Of a stretch of DNA of 64,000 nt, positions 10,132 through 24,400 are shown piece by piece. Location: assembly GCA_010279815.1 (NCBI GenBank), contig QEOQ01000519.1:192171-256170 (forward strand), in the 5' to 3' direction. The number at the start of each line of letters is the position of its first letter. Within the stretch, counting starts at the first letter, position 1. The stretch comes from Brachionus plicatilis (Eukaryota > Rotifera > Eurotatoria > Ploima > Brachionidae). A model generated the notes under the pieces. That model was not told the DNA's origin and searched no databases. It was given only the letters and a program-made list of their open reading frames with translations. Made by a program: the position numbers and the translations under genes.

Positions 10132-13100
10132 TATTTTAAAATTTTTAAAACTAGAAAATTTATGTTCTGTATGTATCGGGGTTTGTTGATGGTTTTTAGT
10201 ATTTTTTTATGTAAAACACATTCTTGATTCTAAAGCATGATTTTTCTAAAATAAGAACAAAAGTGATGGTCGGTAAAATTTTAATTTTTTTTTAAATTTT
10301 GTATTTTTTTCAAAAGCAGCCATCACAATATCTTATCAAAAAACAACATATAATTTATTATTCGAGATTTGAAATCTGACTCAAAAATATCTAGTCTAAA
10401 TATTTTTTTTTTAAATAAAAAATTTAAATTCCAAATTTGAACAATAATTTGAGTAAATATTAATCTTTGGTTTTAAATAATAATGGTTTATTTAGATTGG
10501 TTTTATTTGGTCGAATTTGGATCTAAATGACCAACGAAAACAAGTAATTAATCTCTTTGGAAATTAGTATGTCATGATGGTTTTATTTAATTTTTGATTA
10601 GAAAAAAATAGCTCTAATAGCCCGGCTGCTTCGAATGATCAGTTGAGCCAGTCTGGATATATCCGAAAACATTCGCTGTTATTTGATGAATAGCTAGCTA
10701 TTTGAAGCACTGAATAGTTCGATAGGCCGACCTGATTTCTTACTTTTATCTTAAATAGATAAAGTTTGAAATTTGAATAGCTTAAAAAAAGCCAAATAGT
10801 TTAACTTTTTTATTTCAGAATGAATATATAAAACAAACTCAGAAAATAAAAAAATAAAAATTCAGCAATCACACTTGACTTAAATTATTAAGACAAATCC
10901 AAGCACTTGAGACACTACAAGACTCAAATTAGACAAAATCAATTTCTTATAAAGTTTTAAGATATATTCACTTTTTTGTACAAAATTTTCAGGTGCTTGT
11001 ATTTTTCACTCAAGCATTCAATTAGAACCTTTTTAATGGATCTATTGCGCAATCTTATCTTCAAATCTAAGAACTTGATTGAATCTTGTTTAAGCTGTAA
11101 ACCTAATATTTACCCTATCACTTAGATAATCATTAACAAATAAATCTAAGCTGTAGATTGTAAATAACAATTTGTCTCTAGTTTTGAGACATGAATATAA
11201 TATTTATTATGATGCCTTGATTTGAAAAATAACTTTAGCATTTTTGAACGCTATTTCTATCTTCGTAGTTTTAAATGAATAATAAAATGGTTTCAAACCA
11301 TTTTCAAGCAAAATTTTTCCATTCAAGGATCCTCTAGACTAGTAGAAATTTGTACTTTTTTAAAATTGGATTTTGGCCATTTTTTAGTACACTCTTTAGT
11401 CATTTTCCCTGAGAAAAAACTAAATTAAAGGTGAAAACGTGAACAAATTAAATTTGATAAAAAACAAAATAAAATAATATAATTTTTTTTATTTGAAAAA
11501 TAAATAAATTTACAATAAATAGCTCTGGGTGAAAATAAATTGACAAAAACAAATTTAATCAATTTGATGCTTTTTAGATCTTGATCAACCATTGTCAATT
11601 TAAAAAAACAAGAAAATACCAAAAAAAATTTACTAAAAATTAAGAAATTTTTTGCCACAAGGTTTGAGAATAAAAGACAAGTCTCATTTAAACAAGCTTG
11701 ATCGATTGTATTATCAACAACAATTAAAATATGTGGCTAAAATCGATTTAAAAAAAAAAGTATCTTAATTTAATTTTGTCCAAATATTTAAATTAATCTT
11801 AAATTTAATTTTGCGAAAACTAAAAGAAAACAATAAAATTTTTTTTACCAGCCAGTATTGATCTCAACGGGAGATCTATTTAAAACTTTGAATTAACTCA
11901 ATAATTTTCAGGCCTAATTCAGAACTTTAATTAAATAACTCATTTTCATTTAAAAAGAATTAAAGGAAATTGTTTTGTCACAATTTTTCTAAAGTAATTT
12001 CTAATATTTACTTAATCTAATTTTGTAACTAGTTTAAATTTAGATAATTTTTACCTAAACACACTAATAAATTTTTCAATTTATTTTCTTTGTTTATTTT
12101 TGTTTACTTTATCCATATTAAAAAAATTAATAAAAAAAACTATTTTAACCATAACTCGCTGCTTTTTCATACTAAAAAAATAGCATTTAAAATTTATTTG
12201 CGTAACTAACAATCTTTTTCTGACCACCGCTTCCTGTGATTTATTCTATTTATTTTCTCGTGAGGCTATTATTTATCTTAACGATAAGTTAATAAGTTAA
12301 AGTAATCTTAAATTTGATTTATTAGATAATGAAAATTAATTTATTTAGTGAAAATTTTTGATTAATTCAAGAGATATAACTATTTCACAAAAAAGTTGTA
12401 ATTGATAAACACAGATTTCGGCTAAACAAACTAATGCTTTTGAATGGTTTTATCATTTGGCTAATCTAGGAAAGCATGAAATTAATGATGATAAAAATAG
12501 CTGGTCTAGTAGCTTAAATTTTAGGAGTCTTGTTGAATTAGACTTAGCCACTTGTTTAAATTAACTATTCGAAAATATCAGAAGCCATTGAGTCGAATCA
12601 TTTTGATGAGTTTCTCGGCAAATTGATTTAAATCATTAGCCGATAAGATTAAGATACTTCAAATCATGAATACTTTAATTTATTTATTTTTCCTAAAATA
12701 ATTTTAATAATTAATATTGGTTTAGTTGAGAGCGGCTCTTGCATTAATGACATAGCTGATTTAGAACCCCTTAAAATCGATTCAAAGCGGACATATAGTT
12801 CGTGATGGAATTAGTCTTCTAAGTCCTAAAAATCAATTTTTTCATCTAAAAAAATTTTATTTTTTTTATTAAAAATATTCTATTTGTAATAAAAATTAGC
12901 ATTTTTCTTGTAATTTTTTTTAGAAACTGGCCATTTTTTTTCTTTTCATTTCCTTACATCGCCTTTAAGGCGTTTAATGGATAAAAAATAAAAATAATAA
13001 CGAATAAAATATTTTTGAAATTAAAGTAAATCAAAATTCGGAAAACTTTTTATATAATAAGAAAAAATCCAATTATCTATATTTACCAAATCAATTGCTA

Positions 13101-15863
13101 GTTTAGAATACCATATCAATTTGTTTAAATCATTAATTCCAACCATCATCTGACATTTGAATCTGTGCAGCAAATTTTTTGATATTTTGAAAAAAAAAAG
13201 AATTAAAATTTATAAACTATTTTCATTTAGTAATTTTTGTTAAATTTTGTTCATTTAGCATCAAATAAAAGCCACAACTTAAACAAGTCTTAAATTTCCG
13301 AGATTAATTATTTTACAACTCATGCTGCCTAAATATTTGCCCGCTTCTTGTAACTCTAGTGAAATTAATTATCAGCATTACTCGGGTTAATTACAGTGAA
13401 AAATTTGGATAGCAATTTTTGTTTAAGATAAAATTAAAATTTGATATCCAAATGGCATGGATTCAGGCTAATTGTTTAAAAACTTTATTTTAACACGTTT
13501 GGTTTGCATAATAAAAAGCTGTTATAGAATAAATATTTTCGTTGCATGACATAACAAGTTTTTACGGTCTATTTGCGCCGAATATGTGAGGCAACCGGAA
13601 TATAATTAAAAGAACAAAGATACTAAATATAATGACTACTACTTTGGATCCGAGTAAATCGGCAAAATTTTCATTTTCCATTTGATTAATTTATAATTAT
13701 TTTAACTAGTTTACAACTCATGACTTAAACCTGCTTGTTTGCTATCCGTTATGTTTGTTATCCTAAATTAAAATATCGAATCTTTCGACCCATAAATTTT
13801 TAAAAGTCAAGAAAACAATTTTTTGTGGACAAACAAAAAGACACACATGACCCAAAATGTTGTTTGGCTTTGAAATTTTCTCATTGATAATTTGTGGCTT
13901 CTTATCTCTGAGCAACTCAAAATGCTTGCTAACCTTTTTTTAAATAAAGTATTTGAAAAATTCATTTTAAACCGCATGGAACATTTCCAAAACGATGTTT
14001 ATTCATCTTCAAAAAATCCATTAATATAATCAGAATACTTGCTAATAAAATAAAACAGTTATCTTGAACAGATTTTTCTAAAAGAACTTTTTTTTAATTA
14101 AATATAGCACTTTTTTAGAGTACATTAAATTCATAGAACTAGTGATTTGTTTATAAATACGATAAAAAATCTTGACAGTTTTTTAGAGATATTGACAAAT
14201 TATTAATTTAAATGTCAATTTGTACAATTTAACCATCAACATGTCTTTGAATTAATATTTACAATTTTTCTTATCACCTAAGTTTTGGCTAGAATTAAAA
14301 ATAAGACAAAGATTGTTTAAATTGTCTTTTTTTAGTTCTTTTAGTAACATCAATTTTTTTATAATTCATTTTAAAAAAATTTAGCTTTTAATTTTTAAAA
14401 TTACGTAGACTGTTCAAAGCCAGGATGGAAATAAAGAAAAAATAAAAGGAGTTACAGCTATGATTTATTCTTTTTACTTATTAAAATTTATTAACTATAT
14501 TAATTCAAAAACATTGTGCTTTTCTCTCGGTTGGTGTCACTTACTTTTATATTAATACTTTTTAAGTATTATTATTTATTTAAAAAAAGATAAGATTTGA
14601 ATATTGATTTAATCTATTTAAAATAAAGTAAAGAAAAAAAATTTTCTCTTTGTTTTTAAATAATTATTTGACTACGAAAAGCTTATGGAAACTGGCTTAC
14701 TTTTTGATTCACATATTACGAATATGAAGTTGAAAATAGAGGTAGAAAATTCAAAATAAAATCAATCGAAATCAATTTCTTAATAGCAAGGAAACAAATT
14801 CAAGTTAAATACAAAAAAAAAGTTTTTAAATTAAAAAAAAACTATATGTGATTGATTAAATTCGCTGGATTTGAAAGATACTACAGAGAATATATTTTTT
14901 TTTTATGATTTTTCAAAGTTAAATTTCGAAAGAAATTTTTTTTTATTTATATTTTTAACTCAAAATCGAAAAAATATTCTAAATCTATATATATAAACAC
15001 AGAAATGCATGGCTGAAAAATAGCTCTTTCCCCTAGAGCTAGTTTTGGTTTTGATTTTGGGCAAAACATAGAAATGAAATAAATATTCCACCGAATAAAA
15101 ATTAATTTTATTTTAACCAAAAATCAAAAAATAATGAGGTTTGACAAACGAACACCTATTAGGAAAACAAAACAGTTTTTTTAAAATAAATTTTTTACAA
15201 TAATTTAATCAATCAATTTTTCTTTTTTTATTTTTCTTATGTCTACGAGACTTAAATGGCTAGTCTGTATTAAAATGATGTTAAAAACATTTATATAAAA
15301 CAAATAGTCAAGTTTACAATTCACTGATATTTATAAACTAAGTACTAATTATCTTTTGCAAATTAAAAAAAAATAAGTTTTTCCAAGAAACTGATTTTTG
15401 TCAATATATTTTATTTATTCATTGCCAGCTCCTAAAACTTGTATTTCTAATATAGAACCAATATTCTTTTCACTTTAATTTGATTTATTGATGAATGCCT
15501 CATCTATTTTTTTATAGTAAAAAAAATGATTTACTACAACTCTTTAATATTGTGACAAACCATTTTATTTTCTTTATAATTATGCTTGAAACTCATTAAA
15601 CCCATTAAATTTTGTTTAATTTAATGACATATTATAAAGCTATTATAAAAATTTGGCTAGCATCCCTGAAAGAGATGTAGATTCAAGTTCAAATTGGACT
15701 TATTTTTGGAGAATACTAGAACTAAATTAAAATCAAAATTTAAAGAAGATTAATTCTTTAAATTTTAACAAAGAATTTTTTTATTATCTTTATATTTAGT
15801 GAATAAATTTATTTTTAAATTGTAAATTCTTTAAAATTCAAATTCTTAATATTTTAAATATAC
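10132..15863. other. Gene-poor AT-rich region
   Basis: No gene is supported over 5.7 kb. Slightly GC-richer islands (10620-10740, 13560-13650, 15003-15055) carry no open frame with recognisable motifs; the last contains a small hairpin, TAGCTC...GAGCTA. Open frames such as 11425-11658 (minus) are Phe/Lys/Asn/Ile-rich, as chance frames are at this composition. Confidence 0.5.
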
Positions 15864-16022
15864 AGTACAAATTAAAACCAACTTGTACGCATTTGTTCTT
15901 CGACTCTTCCTCGACTTTTCTTTAACTATTCCAATGGGGAAAGGAAGAATTGAAGAAGAGTCGAGGAAGAGTTGATGAAAGGAAGAGGAAAAGAAATGTA
16001 CAAGTTAGTTTTAACTTGTACT
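15864..16022. repeat. 159-bp foldback element
   Basis: The ends are inverted copies: AGTACAAATTAAAACCAACT with TTGTAC (15864-15888) mirrors GTACAAGTTAGTTTTAACTT with GTACT (15998-16022) with about two mismatches. Internally CTTCGACTCTTCCTCGACTT is mirrored by the GAAGAGTCGAGGAAGAGT block near 15955. The whole unit can fold into one imperfect hairpin with a short purine-rich loop. It is MITE-like and non-coding. Confidence 0.6.
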
Positions 16023-16701
16023 TTAACTTGTCTACTACCCAAGTCAACCTTTTTCAATCTAATGAATCATAGGCTTTGTATTTAGATTTTAAGGAATTTC
16101 ATATAAAAATTACACCTTCTTAAAGTTTTTATGCATTGGGTAATTCTGTTAACATATTTATCTTTTAAAAGTGGTGATTTCAATGATCATTAATATTTTA
16201 TAAGAATTACCAAAATTAATATTTAAAATATTTTGAATAATAAAAACAACGTTTTTTTTAAATCCAATATCATTCAGTTTAATCAAAACTGTATGTTTTT
16301 AACTTATCTTACTTATTTAAACTGAAACAAAGAAAATGTTTATCTTTTTATGCTGTAGACATGAAAAACTCATATATTTTTCTTTAAGATTATTTAAAAA
16401 ACAATGAAGAATAATAATTATAAATAACCAAATTAGACAATATCTGAAAACTTTATTTAGCATAAATTGACATGAAATTTATGTAGAAAAGATGTATCTT
16501 TGACTTTTTTTATTGGAAAAAATGTTTTCAATAAAATAATTAAATTTATTTCATTTAAATTAACTATAAAATTTTATAATACGACATGTATAGCAACATA
16601 TGATTTTATATCATGAATAAAAACCAGAATAATCAAAAAAAACTAGCTTCTTAAGTAAATATCTACATGTAACACGATTCTAGTCGGTGGTTTGAGTTTG
16701 G

Positions 16702-16759
16702 TTATTAAACAGAATGTACCAAAAAAATCAATGGAATATCGAATTTTTTTGTATTTTTT
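16702..16759 (+). repeat. 58-bp perfect direct repeat, copy 1
   Basis: It starts TTATTAAACAGAATGTACCA and ends in GTATTTTTT. It is identical by eye to 18181-18238, and sequence similarity stops abruptly on both sides. Two A/T homopolymer runs have the same length in both copies, so the duplication is recent or conserved. Confidence 0.75.
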
Positions 16760-18180
16760 GAGTCACCATCGCCTGACCACTCAAAAGTTAATTATCTTAT
16801 TTGCATAAAAAAATGCAAAAAGGCAAACAGTTTAAATTTAAAGCAAATCATATATTTATTACAACAAAATAATTTTGAAATATAATAAGATTTAGTTTAC
16901 GGTCATTTATTTTTTGTGAAATTAATTATTTGAGTTTGAAGAAGCCCAATTTTAGCTTATTAATTAAAAAAAATAGTATATTTAAAGAATTTGATCTATC
17001 AAATTAAAATTTAGAAATATTAGCTTTTAAATTAGTCAAAATGATTATATTTTAGATTTAGAGGATCTAAAAAATAGATTTTCAATTTGCATTTCAAGCT
17101 TTTATTAAGCAGAATAATTTGATTATTTTTTTGTTATCTTTTAAAATTGATGATAAGGCTGATAAAAACAAGAGCTGATTTAACTAATTTATTTTAGCTT
17201 TAATCTAAATGCACTCTTGATCTCTTGTATTTTAAATTCGCCATTTTTTTAGGAAATATCATGCATTATATTTTGTAGTTTATTTTATATATTGATTTCT
17301 AATAAATCTATCAATCAATTTACAGTTGAAATTTTGAGAATTTTATTCAAAAAATCTTTGATTCAAAAAAGTCAATATTTATTGAATTATTGATAAAATT
17401 TTTAAAACAAAGATTTTAGAAAATTCTAATCCAAGTTTTGAAAACTGAGATTTTATCTATAAAAAATCGAACTAATTTATTTGATTATAGGCAATAAAAA
17501 GAGTTTTATAAAAAAATTTGAATAACATATTAAATTTAAAGTCATATCCAAAATGTATCAACTTTTCGCTTTTTGTGAAATCAGTTGTATCATGTCAACT
17601 TTAAGATCTTAGAATTAGATTTTTGGTTAACCAAACAAATTTAATAATATCGTAATATATAAATAAATCAATTTTGAATTTTGAAAAAATTAATTTATTT
17701 AAATAAAAAATTAAAATCTATCTTTTAGATTTTTGAACTGATTGTAAAGTCATTTTTCCATTTCGTTGGTTTCTTCAAACACTCTTTTTTAAAAATTTGT
17801 CTCTAATAAAATGTTAAAGTTTTGATGCTATTTCGACTTGATTATTAAATTTTTTATTAGAATTAAATTAACTTTTTTTTCATATTAATTTAATATCGGC
17901 TGATTCATAATGTTTTGCAAAATTTTTGGACTCAAGTTAAAATATCAATGGATAATCAGATAAGGTTAAAATCTTACTTACTTACTATCAAAACTTAATT
18001 TACTCTTACGTTTCAAGACAAAAACGGCTCAAATTTTAACTTGGTATGCTTTTTTTTCCTAAAAGAATAATTTTCAAAATCTATAAAACTTGTCGATTTT
18101 AATGTTTATTTGTATTTTTTTAAATTTTATGATATCGAATTTCAAAAACCAAGGTAAGGTTAAAATGATAAACTTGATCT

Positions 18181-18238
18181 TTATTAAACAGAATGTACCA
18201 AAAAAATCAATGGAATATCGAATTTTTTTGTATTTTTT
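18181..18238 (+). repeat. 58-bp perfect direct repeat, copy 2
   Basis: Second copy of the unit at 16702-16759, same orientation, about 1.4 kb apart. It is followed closely by a short ATGGTATA-type tandem run. Confidence 0.75.
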
Positions 18239-18278
18239 AAATACAAAAAAATGGTATAATATGGTATAATGGTATAAT

Positions 18279-18429
18279 GGTGGCATTGGCGGTATCATTT
18301 CTTTTAGCTGCTCAAGTGACCAAATACTTACAAAATTAGTTACTAATTAATAAGTATAAGTTTGGACAACTTTTAATATTTAGTAAAGTAGATTTAAGTA
18401 CTTTAAAGGTGACACCACCAATGCCATCA
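18279..18429. repeat. Inverted repeat, about 20-bp arms
   Basis: GGTGGCATTGGCGGTATCAT (18279-18298) pairs with the reverse complement of GGTGACACCACCAATGCCAT (18409-18428), with about four mismatches and about 110 bp between. It is a possible small MITE. Extra outer pairing is not evident. Confidence 0.4.
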
Positions 18430-21400
18430 AAGTTCTGTATAATAAGTAAAATATCATAGGTCAAATAAACCAAGGCACAGTTACAAATTAGATTTTATAA
18501 ATAAAAATTTTAAATTAATACCAAAAGGTGCCAGATTAGTCAAGCAATTGTTAATAATTTCTTGGTTATTTGGTACAGACATCTGTAAAATGAGATACCA
18601 GCAAAATCAAATTAATATTTGATTATTTGATTGACAAAAAAAATTATTTTTTAAATCTTTAGTTGTCCAGACATAGGTCAATGGAGTCAGAGAAACCGTC
18701 ACGTGAGTTCAAGTACCAGTTCAGTTAAGTCCTAGTTTTAGTCCATTAATTCTTTCAAAAAGATTTAAAATTTTTTTATTTAAAACGATGAGCATAATTT
18801 TTTTTTAATTTTTTTTCTAATTTTTTTTCAGATGCGATGGAATTTATTTCAAATTTGATAAGAAAAATTGTCAAAATCAAAAATCAAAAAATAAAATTTA
18901 TTTTGAGTATTCAGCTGCTCTCTATCAAGGGAATAAGAAAAAAATGATTCGTAAGATCATTTACTTTTTTTAATTCATAAAAATAAATCTTTTAACTTAA
19001 TTATATTCTTTATTTCTTTATTAGTTTGAAGACGGAAAAAGTGGTAATAGAGTCAAGCTAAATCTAGAAGAGTTAAAAAAAAGTTTTTTTTTGTTTCAAG
19101 TTTTTATAAGCTTTCAGATATTATCAATAAATCAAACCATCTTATGAATTAAATGGAATTATCAATAATGGGAAAAGTACTTAAGTGAAAATTTTACAAA
19201 AAAAATTACTTTATTGAAAATAAACAGAGAAAAATTTATTAGAAAAGAAACTAAATAATTAATTGATTATCTATTAGCCATTATTTACAATACATTTTTC
19301 AATATCGCTACACTGAAAACCAAATATAAGAGATTCGATTTTGCTCAAGAAAAAAATTCTTATAAATAACAATTTTTTTCGGTGTTAGTAGCTGTTGAAG
19401 AATGAATAGAGTAACTGTTTTGTTATCTAGATCTTGGTCAAAAAAATTAAGAATTTTAATTATTTTGAATTTTTTATTATTTTTCATTTTTAAAAAGTTC
19501 AACTTTTTTATAAACAATAAATTTAACATGAAATAAATTTTATTTTTTTTTGTAAAAACCAATTTATTATATCAGATAAATTTTCTATATGAGAATTTGC
19601 TATATCCAAAAGAGTTAGCACTAAAAGTGAAAAAAAAGTTTTTGACTTCTAAGGTTTAGTTTATAATAAGCAAAATTTTCTTATACCCATATTTCTAGTA
19701 AACAGTTTTGACTGTATTTACAATTTTTTTATTTAACTTTTTCTAACGTCATAAATGGCAATTAATTTGTTAAAGATCACATTTCTTTATTTTATTCTTC
19801 AAATATTTTTTTAACTGTTTTTTTTACATAAAAGTTGTGCAATTAAAAAAGTTAGAAAATTTGAATAATTTTTTAAAAACTTAAATTTTCTTTGCACAAA
19901 TAAACATATTTATTTATAAATTAATTTTATTTTTTCAAAATTCGAATCTGAATTTAAAAGTGATTTGAAAGAAATGTTTTTGTTAATCAAAATAATATTC
20001 TAAAATTAGCTGCATTAATTTAACTCAAAAATATTGTTATATTAAATTTTTTCAGAAAGTTTGATCAAATATTTGTCGATTTTTTTTTAATTATATATTC
20101 AATAAAATTGTTAAAAAAAAAAATTAAGTACTAGCATGCAAATGGCTTCTTTAGATTCTATTTGCTTCATTTGATATCATGAAAAGTTACAAAATTAGCA
20201 CATGATTAGCTAATGATTTGAAGAGATTGGCAAATATTTTCAAATAATATCTTATAAAATTGAAATTCAATCTCTCTATATTCTTGTAATTACATGATTT
20301 TAGTAATCAACAAGAAACCATGTAGCGACCAAATTTGAAAAACCTGAAATTATTTTCAAAAAATTAAACAAACCAGATGTAAAAGCTAATATTTAGGTTC
20401 ACTTTTTAAAATCACTTTAGATGTATCGCAAATTTATTTGAATCTTTGAAATACATTTTTTTAAAAATATTTTCTTGAGAAATACTTGAATTAATTTGTT
20501 CCAAAAAATAAAAATTGATATTTTCGGCTGTTTTTTTTTCAATTTTGAGTGCACTTTTTATCAGTTTAATTAGAAAACTAAATGAAGAATGACCAATTAA
20601 CAAATAGTCGCATTGTGATATTTGGCTTATCAGCAGCTTGGTCTAGGTCCAATAAATGGTATCTAAAATAAAAGCTCTTGTGTTTACTTAAAGAAAAGCA
20701 AATACTTGAGAGTTTGTAAAAGCTATTCGGACACAGCACAATCTAGTTCAGTTTAAATTAACCTATTTTTTCTAAATAAATTTTAACATTTTCCCTTTTT
20801 TTCTGAAAAAATAATTAAAATTTTTGCGACAATTAAAGGCGAGTCAAAAACCGCATTCCACTCAAAAAGAAATTCAATTTTTTTCTCAAGAATCCTTGAA
20901 CAGTAACTTTGAATTTTTTTTTTTTTAAAGAAACAGATAACTTTTGAATTGTCAAGAAAAAATCAGTTTGCTTTGTTCGTGGATAAACTGACAACAACAA
21001 CATAAATTCGACTCAGCTAGCCAGTGAGCTTTCAAAATATTTATTTAAAGTATTAAAAATTCTGACCTGTTGAATTGTTCTCATTTTTCACGATCAACTT
21101 GGAAAATAATAAAATTTCATTCAAAAATACAAATCACAAGTTTAACAAAATTTAAACGAGCCCCAAATTTGTGTCTAGATTTCTTCTAGTCTAGTTAGAC
21201 CCAAGCCAAATCAATTTATTAAATTTAGTTCAGCACAAATCTGAGAGTCGACTTTTTTCTTTGTCAAAAAATTATGCATTTGATTTGGCAAAGTCGGCGC
21301 ACAATTCATCACAGGTAAGCTCGAATGTGTTCAAAGAGAAAAATTCTAATCAAAAACAGCTCAAAAATATTTACAACATAAATATTAAGTAACACTAGAA

Positions 21401-21493
21401 CAAAAAAAAAAAAAAGAAAAAAAAAGTAAGAATTGGAAAAAATTTTATTAAAGTGGAATGAGACAAAAATGAGAATATTTTTGTGAGTGGATT

Positions 21494-24400
21494 ATGAGGC
21501 TGATTCAAAAGTTTGTGTTCAAATTCAAGCAAAAGACCAGCTCGCGCCAATTCCGCAGGTACATACGGGTGCTCACGCGCTTAATTCTGATAGCGGTGCT
21601 AGTATGGCTGTTTTTGTTTGTTTTCTACGCTTTTTTGGCCGAAATGGAAAAGTACGTGCGCACCCAATTCAGACACCTGTTCTTCCAGCCGAGTCACGAC
21701 TCGGAAAAAATAAAATTCCTGCAGTCATATGTGCTGAGTCGTTCCGACAATGGTCTAGTCCTCAACCCCAAACAGAACAATTTTCAGCTGGCCAAAGTAA
21801 TCGACCGCAAGACTCTGGAATTTTTCAAAAAAATCCAACGCATCAACTATGACGTCAATTGCCAGAGCTTGATCGAATGGGACGAAACAGAGGTGCGCAA
21901 GGCCAAGCGCATTCTGTTCAAGCTGAAAAATTTGAACAATCAACATTTGAGCAGTCTAAACGCCAGACAAAACTTGGGCTTCATACCACCACTGGCCGAG
22001 GAGAACTTCCTCTTTGACCAAAGCATGTGCAAGTTGTTCCGCGACTTGCGCGGCTACGACAACTACAAAATTACCACTTTCGAGAGAAACTTTCCAATTG
22101 CCTTCAGCATTCTGACCTACAATAACATTGAGCAGTTCGAGAGACTGCTGAAGGCAATTTACAGGCCGCACAACGTCTATTGCATTCACGTAGACGCCAA
22201 GAGTCCACCTGTTTTTCACCAAGCTGTCAAATCAATAGTGCAGTGTTTCCATAATGTTTTTGTGGCCAGCAATTTGGAGCGCATAGTCTACGCGGGCTTT
22301 TCTCGTCTTAAGGCAGACATAAACTGCATGAGTGACTTGGTCACTCCGAATTACAACCTGCCCACTCTGGCTGGCAAAAATATTACGCGGAATTGGAAGT
22401 ATGTGCTGAATATGGCGAGCAGTGAATTTCCGCTCAGGACCAATTATGAACTGGCCAAGATACTGCACATGTTCAACGGAGCTAATGACATTGAAGTAAT
22501 GACCAATTTTCCTTTGATTAGAGTTCAGTACATCTGGAAGCCAAAGAGAAGCTCGAACAGTTCAAATGAGTACATGGTCCGCACCAAACGGCTCAAAACT
22601 CCCATTCCGCACAACTTTACCATTGTCAAAGGCCTGGCTTATTGCTCTTTTAGTAGAAAATTCATCGAATATGCTTTAAATAATGTTTATGCTAGAAATT
22701 TGTTAAAATGGAGCGAGGATACCTACAGTCCAGATGAATGGTGAATAAATTTTTTTTATTTTTTTTCTTATTTTTTTATTAAATAAAAATAAAAGGTACT
22801 GGGCCACTTTGAATTACAATGTCCAGTTTAATCCACCGGGAGGATTTAAGGGTAAATAATTTTTAAAAAATTTATTTTTTGAAAATTTTCTCAATTGAGG
22901 GCATTGTGAAATTATATAAAAAACTTCGAGTACAAAAATAAAAAAATTGTATAATTTTTGTTCTAGATGTCAAAAGCTTTTCTGCAAATGAAACCAAAAG
23001 ATACAAATTTTGTTTCACCTACTGCCGAAGTCTGCAAAATATGTGCAAATTATTTGCGTTTTATTTTTAACCCTTTTTAAATAGAATGCAGTTTTGCAGA
23101 ATTCGCACATATTTTACAGACTTCCGAAGTAGAGGAAACAAAATTTTTTTTTCTAAATTTTTTAAATTTTGCGATGTTATTGCTAGTGAAAATTTTGTAC
23201 ACATGTTGACGAAAAAATGTTAGCTTTTTTCTCAAATTAATCCCAAGCATTTATTTATTTAATATTTTTTTGTTAAGCAAGTCTGCATATAAAATAAAGT
23301 TGATATATTTAAGAGATTTTTAATGAGATATTAAGTTTTAATGTATTCAGACAAAGCTTTAATGAATCATTAGGACATTATTAAAAGCTAGATTTGTCTT
23401 TAACTCTAGTTTAAATTCTAAATAGTTTTCCTAAATAAAATTAATTGACAAAAATTAAGTGGGTCCAATTCAAACAAAAAAAAGTTTAGCGCGTATTTGC
23501 TTTTTTAAAAAAAACAGGTTCTTTTAAAGTCCAGTGACTGATTTAATTCTGGAATGCAAGCTATTGTTTTTTTTACCATACACAAAAAATTTGTTTTAGA
23601 AAGAATCCTTAAAAAAAATTGAATTTTCTGTTTTTTTAAATGAAAAAAACTACATATTCAGTATCAGCAGAAATGTTTTGACATATAAAGATTTCGTTTA
23701 TTTGATCATTGAAATTTTATTTTAAGTTTTTTATTTAAACTAAATTAGATCGCAATATGAGGCACATTTTTGAGTTGGATAACTTTAAATGTTTTTTGTT
23801 CCTTTACAAATCATATATTACATAGATTCTTAAAATTTTTTTAAAGTTTTTTACTCAGATTGGAATTAAAATTTTTAATATAAAATTAATTTGCTATCGA
23901 ATTACTATTTGTTATTTTTTATAAATATTTTTGTGTTATTTTCATATTAATATAAGATAGATCTCCTATTTTTGAATATAATCTTTATGAATAAATCAAC
24001 CCATATTTTTCGACCAAATAAAACTTGTCATTTTTCGATTGGCCCTCATCTTGTCCAAAATTTTGATTACTTAAGATAAAGAGCTCACGACCAAAAATTA
24101 ATTTAATGAAGTATCTAATAAAGTGTAAAGACCACTTTATAATAACTTGATTTTTTAATTTAAAAAGATTTTATTAAATTTTCGATAGAATTCAATTTTA
24201 TTAATATAAATATATATAAAATTACTTTCAAAAATTTAACATGGTTGTATTTGACAAATTAATCAAAACCCGTTCGCCATGTTAAAAGATATGTATACGA
24301 GAATGGGCGGTGCTTCTCATTTAATATAAAAAAATTAATTGAAAGAGACTTAACAACTGTCTTTCTCTTACTATTAAAAATAAATTGTTGGGTCTTTATT

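Larger units (their letters stand above)
16023..21486. other. Gene-poor AT-rich region upstream of the glycosyltransferase
   Basis: No gene was recognised. It contains the 58-bp perfect repeat pair (16702 and 18181), a short (ATGGTATA)n run at about 18250-18280 and an inverted repeat at 18279-18429. Open minus-strand frames at 18074-18298, 19308-19562 and 20412-20603 have only AT-driven composition. The last kilobase should hold the promoter and 5' UTR of the gene at 21494; no motif can be assigned with confidence. Confidence 0.5.

Noticed and set aside
21487..21852. 121-codon plus frame overlapping the GT14 start
   Set aside because: It is a frame-shifted shadow of exon 1; the minus-strand frames at 21755-22468 are shadows too.
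22967..23071. Alternative third exon of the GT14 gene after the acceptor at 22966
   Set aside because: It is phase-compatible but runs into a hairpin element, stops soon and lacks the family C-terminus, which is found intact at 27040-27455 in the same phase.
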